A program made the translations under genes and the position numbers. The notes under the pieces were generated by a model. It did no database searches. It was not told the DNA's origin and was given only the letters and a program-made list of their open reading frames with translations. From contig WLJF01000003.1 in assembly GCA_009701945.1 (NCBI GenBank), positions 1 to 17,759 on the forward strand: a DNA stretch of 17,759 nt, read 5' to 3'. Source of the DNA: Actinomycetota bacterium. Lineage in GTDB: Bacteria > Actinomycetota > Actinomycetes > Nanopelagicales > Nanopelagicaceae. Below are positions 15,881-17,759 of the stretch, in pieces. Positions within the stretch are counted from its first letter, which is position 1. Each line of letters opens with the position of its first letter.

Positions 15881-16993
15881 GTGAACGAAAGATTTCCTCG
15901 AGTTGGCGTCATTGGCGCAGGGCAACTGGCACGGATGATGGTTGCGCCAGCTACCGCACTTGGAATTGATCTTCTTCTCTTTGCACAAAGCGCCGAAGAT
16001 TCTGGTGCCCAGATCACCCATCATGTTGTTGGTGATTACACAGACCTTGAGGCGTTGAAGAAATTTGCTGAAGAATGTGATGTTGTTACCTTCGAGCATG
16101 AACTTGTGCCGCTATCGGTCATCAAAGGTCTCGAAGCAACGGGCGTAAAGGTTTATCCACCATCATCAGCATTTATCTATTCACAAGATAAGGCGCAGAT
16201 GCGCGAGAAGCTAAGTTCATTCCCATCTCCTGCATGGAAGGTTGTTACAACAACTGCAGATATTGATCGTTATCCACTGATTGCAAAGGCTATTTCTGGT
16301 GGTTATGACGGCCGTGGAGTCTGGAAGATTAATTCTCAAGATGAGCTTGCTGAGGTACTAAAAACTACGCCTCAACTACTTATTGAAGAACTCATCTCAT
16401 TTGATACCGAGATTGCCGTCATGGTTGCGCGTTCTCCTCATGGACAAGCAACATCTTGGACTCCAACAGAGACAATTCAAGAAGATGGAATCTGCACGAT
16501 GACAATCTCTCCTGCGCAGAATATTTCGACAGAGCTAGCTGAAAAGGCGCAGAAGATTGCACTGGATATTGCTCAAGAGGTTGGCGTGGTTGGCGTCATG
16601 GCAGTTGAAATGTTTGTGAAAGGCGAGCACCTCTTTATCAATGAGCTTGCAATGCGCCCACACAACTCGGGTCATTGGACTATTGATGGTTCTGTGACAA
16701 GTCAGTTCGAACAACATCTGCGGGCAATTCTTGATCTACCGCTCGGTGATCCTTCAATGACTGCTGATATTGCAGTCATGGGAAATATCTTGGGGGGCGA
16801 GAAGACGGATATGTATCGTCCTTATCTTCATCTCATGGCACGTAATCCGGACCTTAAATTCCACCATTACAAGAAGGAAGTACGCGCTGGGCGCAAGATT
16901 GGCCATGTCACCGCAGTCGGTTCAGACCTTCTACAATTAACCACTGATGTGCAGCATGCACAGGACTACATGAGTGGAGTAATCGATGAGTGA
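15881..16993 (+). CDS. purK: N5-carboxyaminoimidazole ribonucleotide synthase
   Basis: A 370-residue ATP-grasp enzyme that converts AIR, bicarbonate and ATP to N5-CAIR in de novo purine synthesis. [13 protein letters not shown] (8-20) forms the N-terminal nucleotide-like fold, VTFEHE (69-74) is the conserved loop, [14 protein letters not shown] (135-148) is the ATP-grasp glycine loop, and [17 protein letters not shown] (254-270) is the signature at the active site. It starts with GTG at 15881, five bases after birA, without a Shine-Dalgarno. The TGA overlaps the start of purE by eight bases, so the two steps are coupled. The purK-purE order near birA matches what I recall from mycobacteria. 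Confidence 0.95.
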   Translation: MNERFPRVGVIGAGQLARMMVAPATALGIDLLLFAQSAEDSGAQITHHVVGDYTDLEALKKFAEECDVVTFEHELVPLSVIKGLEATGVKVYPPSSAFIYSQDKAQMREKLSSFPSPAWKVVTTTADIDRYPLIAKAISGGYDGRGVWKINSQDELAEVLKTTPQLLIEELISFDTEIAVMVARSPHGQATSWTPTETIQEDGICTMTISPAQNISTELAEKAQKIALDIAQEVGVVGVMAVEMFVKGEHLFINELAMRPHNSGHWTIDGSVTSQFEQHLRAILDLPLGDPSMTADIAVMGNILGGEKTDMYRPYLHLMARNPDLKFHHYKKEVRAGRKIGHVTAVGSDLLQLTTDVQHAQDYMSGVIDE

Positions 16994-17501
16994 TCGTATA
17001 GATGTAGCAATCATCATGGGCTCTGACTCTGATTGGCCCGTGATGGAGGAAGCTGCAAAGGCTCTTGATTCATTTGGTATTAGTTATAGCGCAGACGTTG
17101 TCTCTGCTCATCGCATGCCAGAAGAAATGGTTGAGTTTGCAAAGAGCGCTGCATCAAAGGGTTACAAAGTAATCATTGCTGGTGCAGGGGGAGCAGCGCA
17201 CCTTCCGGGAATGGTCGCATCCTTAACAACACTTCCCGTTATCGGAGTTCCTGTCTCATTGAAGAACTTAGATGGAATGGATTCACTTCTTTCCATCGTG
17301 CAGATGCCAGGTGGAATCCCAGTAGCAACTGTAGGAATTGATAATGCGAAAAATGCTGGAATTCTTGCAGCGCGAATCATTGGAGCAGCTGATGCATCAG
17401 TTGCAAAGAAGATTGAATCTCAGCTCTCAGAGCTATCGGAAGAAGCAAAAGCAAAAGGCGCCCAATTGAGCGCCCGTCGCAATGCAAAGACTGGTTTCTA
17501 G
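16986..17501 (+). CDS. purE: N5-carboxyaminoimidazole ribonucleotide mutase
   Basis: A 171-residue class I PurE, which rearranges N5-CAIR to CAIR, the step after Pur[10 protein letters not shown] is at 12-20, the catalytic histidine is H42 in SAHRMPEEM, and [12 protein letters not shown] (65-76) closes over the substrate. PurK next to it supports the N5-CAIR mutase (class I) role rather than the class II AIR carboxylase. The ATG at 16986 lies inside the last codons of purK, with GGAG a few bases upstream. The tail after about 150 is a charged helix ([11 protein letters not shown]) ending in ARRNAKTGF. Its TAG overlaps the stop codon of the converging dehydrogenase gene by three bases. Confidence 0.96.
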   Translation: MSDRIDVAIIMGSDSDWPVMEEAAKALDSFGISYSADVVSAHRMPEEMVEFAKSAASKGYKVIIAGAGGAAHLPGMVASLTTLPVIGVPVSLKNLDGMDSLLSIVQMPGGIPVATVGIDNAKNAGILAARIIGAADASVAKKIESQLSELSEEAKAKGAQLSARRNAKTGF

Positions 17502-17759
17502 TCAGTTCTACCCAATGCATGTACGCGCCAGCCAGCTGCGCGCCACAAGTTACGGTCCAACATATTGCGACCGTCAATCAGGAACTTGGACTTCACGAGC
17601 TGACCAATTACTGATGGATCGAGTTCGCGATATTCCTTCCACTCAGTGAGGTGCAAGATTGCATCTGCGCCCTTCACTGCATCGACAACCTTCTCTTGGT
17701 AATCAAGATTAGGGAAGCGCTTACGTGCAGGTTCGATGCCCTTTGGATCGTGGACAACA
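17498..17759 (-). CDS. ugd: UDP-glucose 6-dehydrogenase, C-terminal end (partial)
   Basis: The last 86 residues of a gene running off the right edge, ending with TAG at 17498-17500. The text reads [15 protein letters not shown], then [18 protein letters not shown], then a [10 protein letters not shown] stretch and [10 protein letters not shown]. This is the C-terminal UDP-binding domain of UDP-glucose/GDP-mannose dehydrogenases. 'TEW.E(Y/F)' and 'DGRN' are the usual motifs of the UDP-glucose 6-dehydrogenase branch, which makes UDP-glucuronate for surface polysaccharides with two NAD+. The catalytic cysteine lies outside the window. It converges on purE, with the two stops sharing CTAG. Confidence 0.88.
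   Translation of the reverse strand, partial: VVHDPKGIEPARKRFPNLDYQEKVVDAVKGADAILHLTEWKEYRELDPSVIGQLVKSKFLIDGRNMLDRNLWRAAGWRVHALGRTD

Noticed and set aside
17488..17560. Possible terminators after purE: GACT/AGTC stem and a GCGC-rich inverted segment near 17523-17547
   Set aside because: The first stem is only four pairs; the second is inside ugd and lacks a T tract.
1..17759. CRISPR arrays, insertion sequences, prophage genes, tRNAs and defence systems
   Set aside because: No repeats in tandem, no transposase or integrase motifs, no clover-leaf sequences and no long non-coding stretch were found; every region is covered by metabolic genes.

Overview
The window reads as a densely packed chromosomal segment of an actinobacterium (Actinomycetota). 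The gene order birA / accD-accE-maf-accA and the groupings cdd-deoA-add and punA-pmmB match the core order I recall from Mycobacterium and Streptomyces. Base composition is much lower in G+C than in those genera: codons are mixed and often end in A or T. There is almost no intergenic DNA, which suggests a streamlined genome such as the freshwater Nanopelagicales (acI) lineage. The phylum call is strong; the acI assignment is an inference. No stretch of 300 bases lacks a gene. I see no tRNA, rRNA, CRISPR array, insertion sequence or phage gene.

Region 1 (1-5292, plus strand) is one tightly coupled operon entering from the left edge. It holds the tail of an ABC ATPase, two nucleoside-type ABC permeases, cytidine deaminase, pyrimidine (thymidine) nucleoside phosphorylase and adenosine deaminase. 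It imports nucleosides, then deaminates or phosphorolyses them. Junctions are ATGA or TAATG overlaps, or a 3-base gap.

Region 2 (5297-15089, minus strand) is a nine-gene run converging on region 1 with only four bases between the stop codons. In transcription order it contains the acyl-CoA carboxylase beta subunit, a small epsilon-like subunit, a Maf-family pyrophosphatase, the biotin carboxylase/biotin carrier alpha subunit, a trimeric-type purine nucleoside phosphorylase, a phosphohexomutase-family enzyme, deoxyribose-phosphate aldolase, a complete aldehyde dehydrogenase and a short cysteine-free aldehyde-dehydrogenase-like protein. Together with region 1 this gives a nearly complete route: imported (deoxy)nucleoside, to (deoxy)ribose 1-phosphate, to the 5-phosphate (proposed for the mutase, since no deoB is present here), to glyceraldehyde 3-phosphate plus acetaldehyde, with the aldehyde oxidised by the dehydrogenase pair.

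Region 3 (15108-17501, plus strand) diverges from region 2 across 18 bases and encodes biotin protein ligase, PurK and PurE. The ligase presumably biotinylates the carrier domain encoded in the divergent operon. Region 4 (17498-17759, minus strand) is the C-terminal end of a UDP-glucose 6-dehydrogenase whose stop codon overlaps the purE stop.

Most of the window is conserved housekeeping metabolism. The best candidate for something under-described is the aldehyde dehydrogenase pair: two genes in the same frame separated by a single TAA, resembling an ALDH16-type two-domain enzyme split in two. Other points worth checking are an acetyl-CoA-type specificity residue in the carboxyltransferase, overlapping -10 elements driving two apparently leaderless divergent genes, and a perfect 11-bp hairpin inside deoA.
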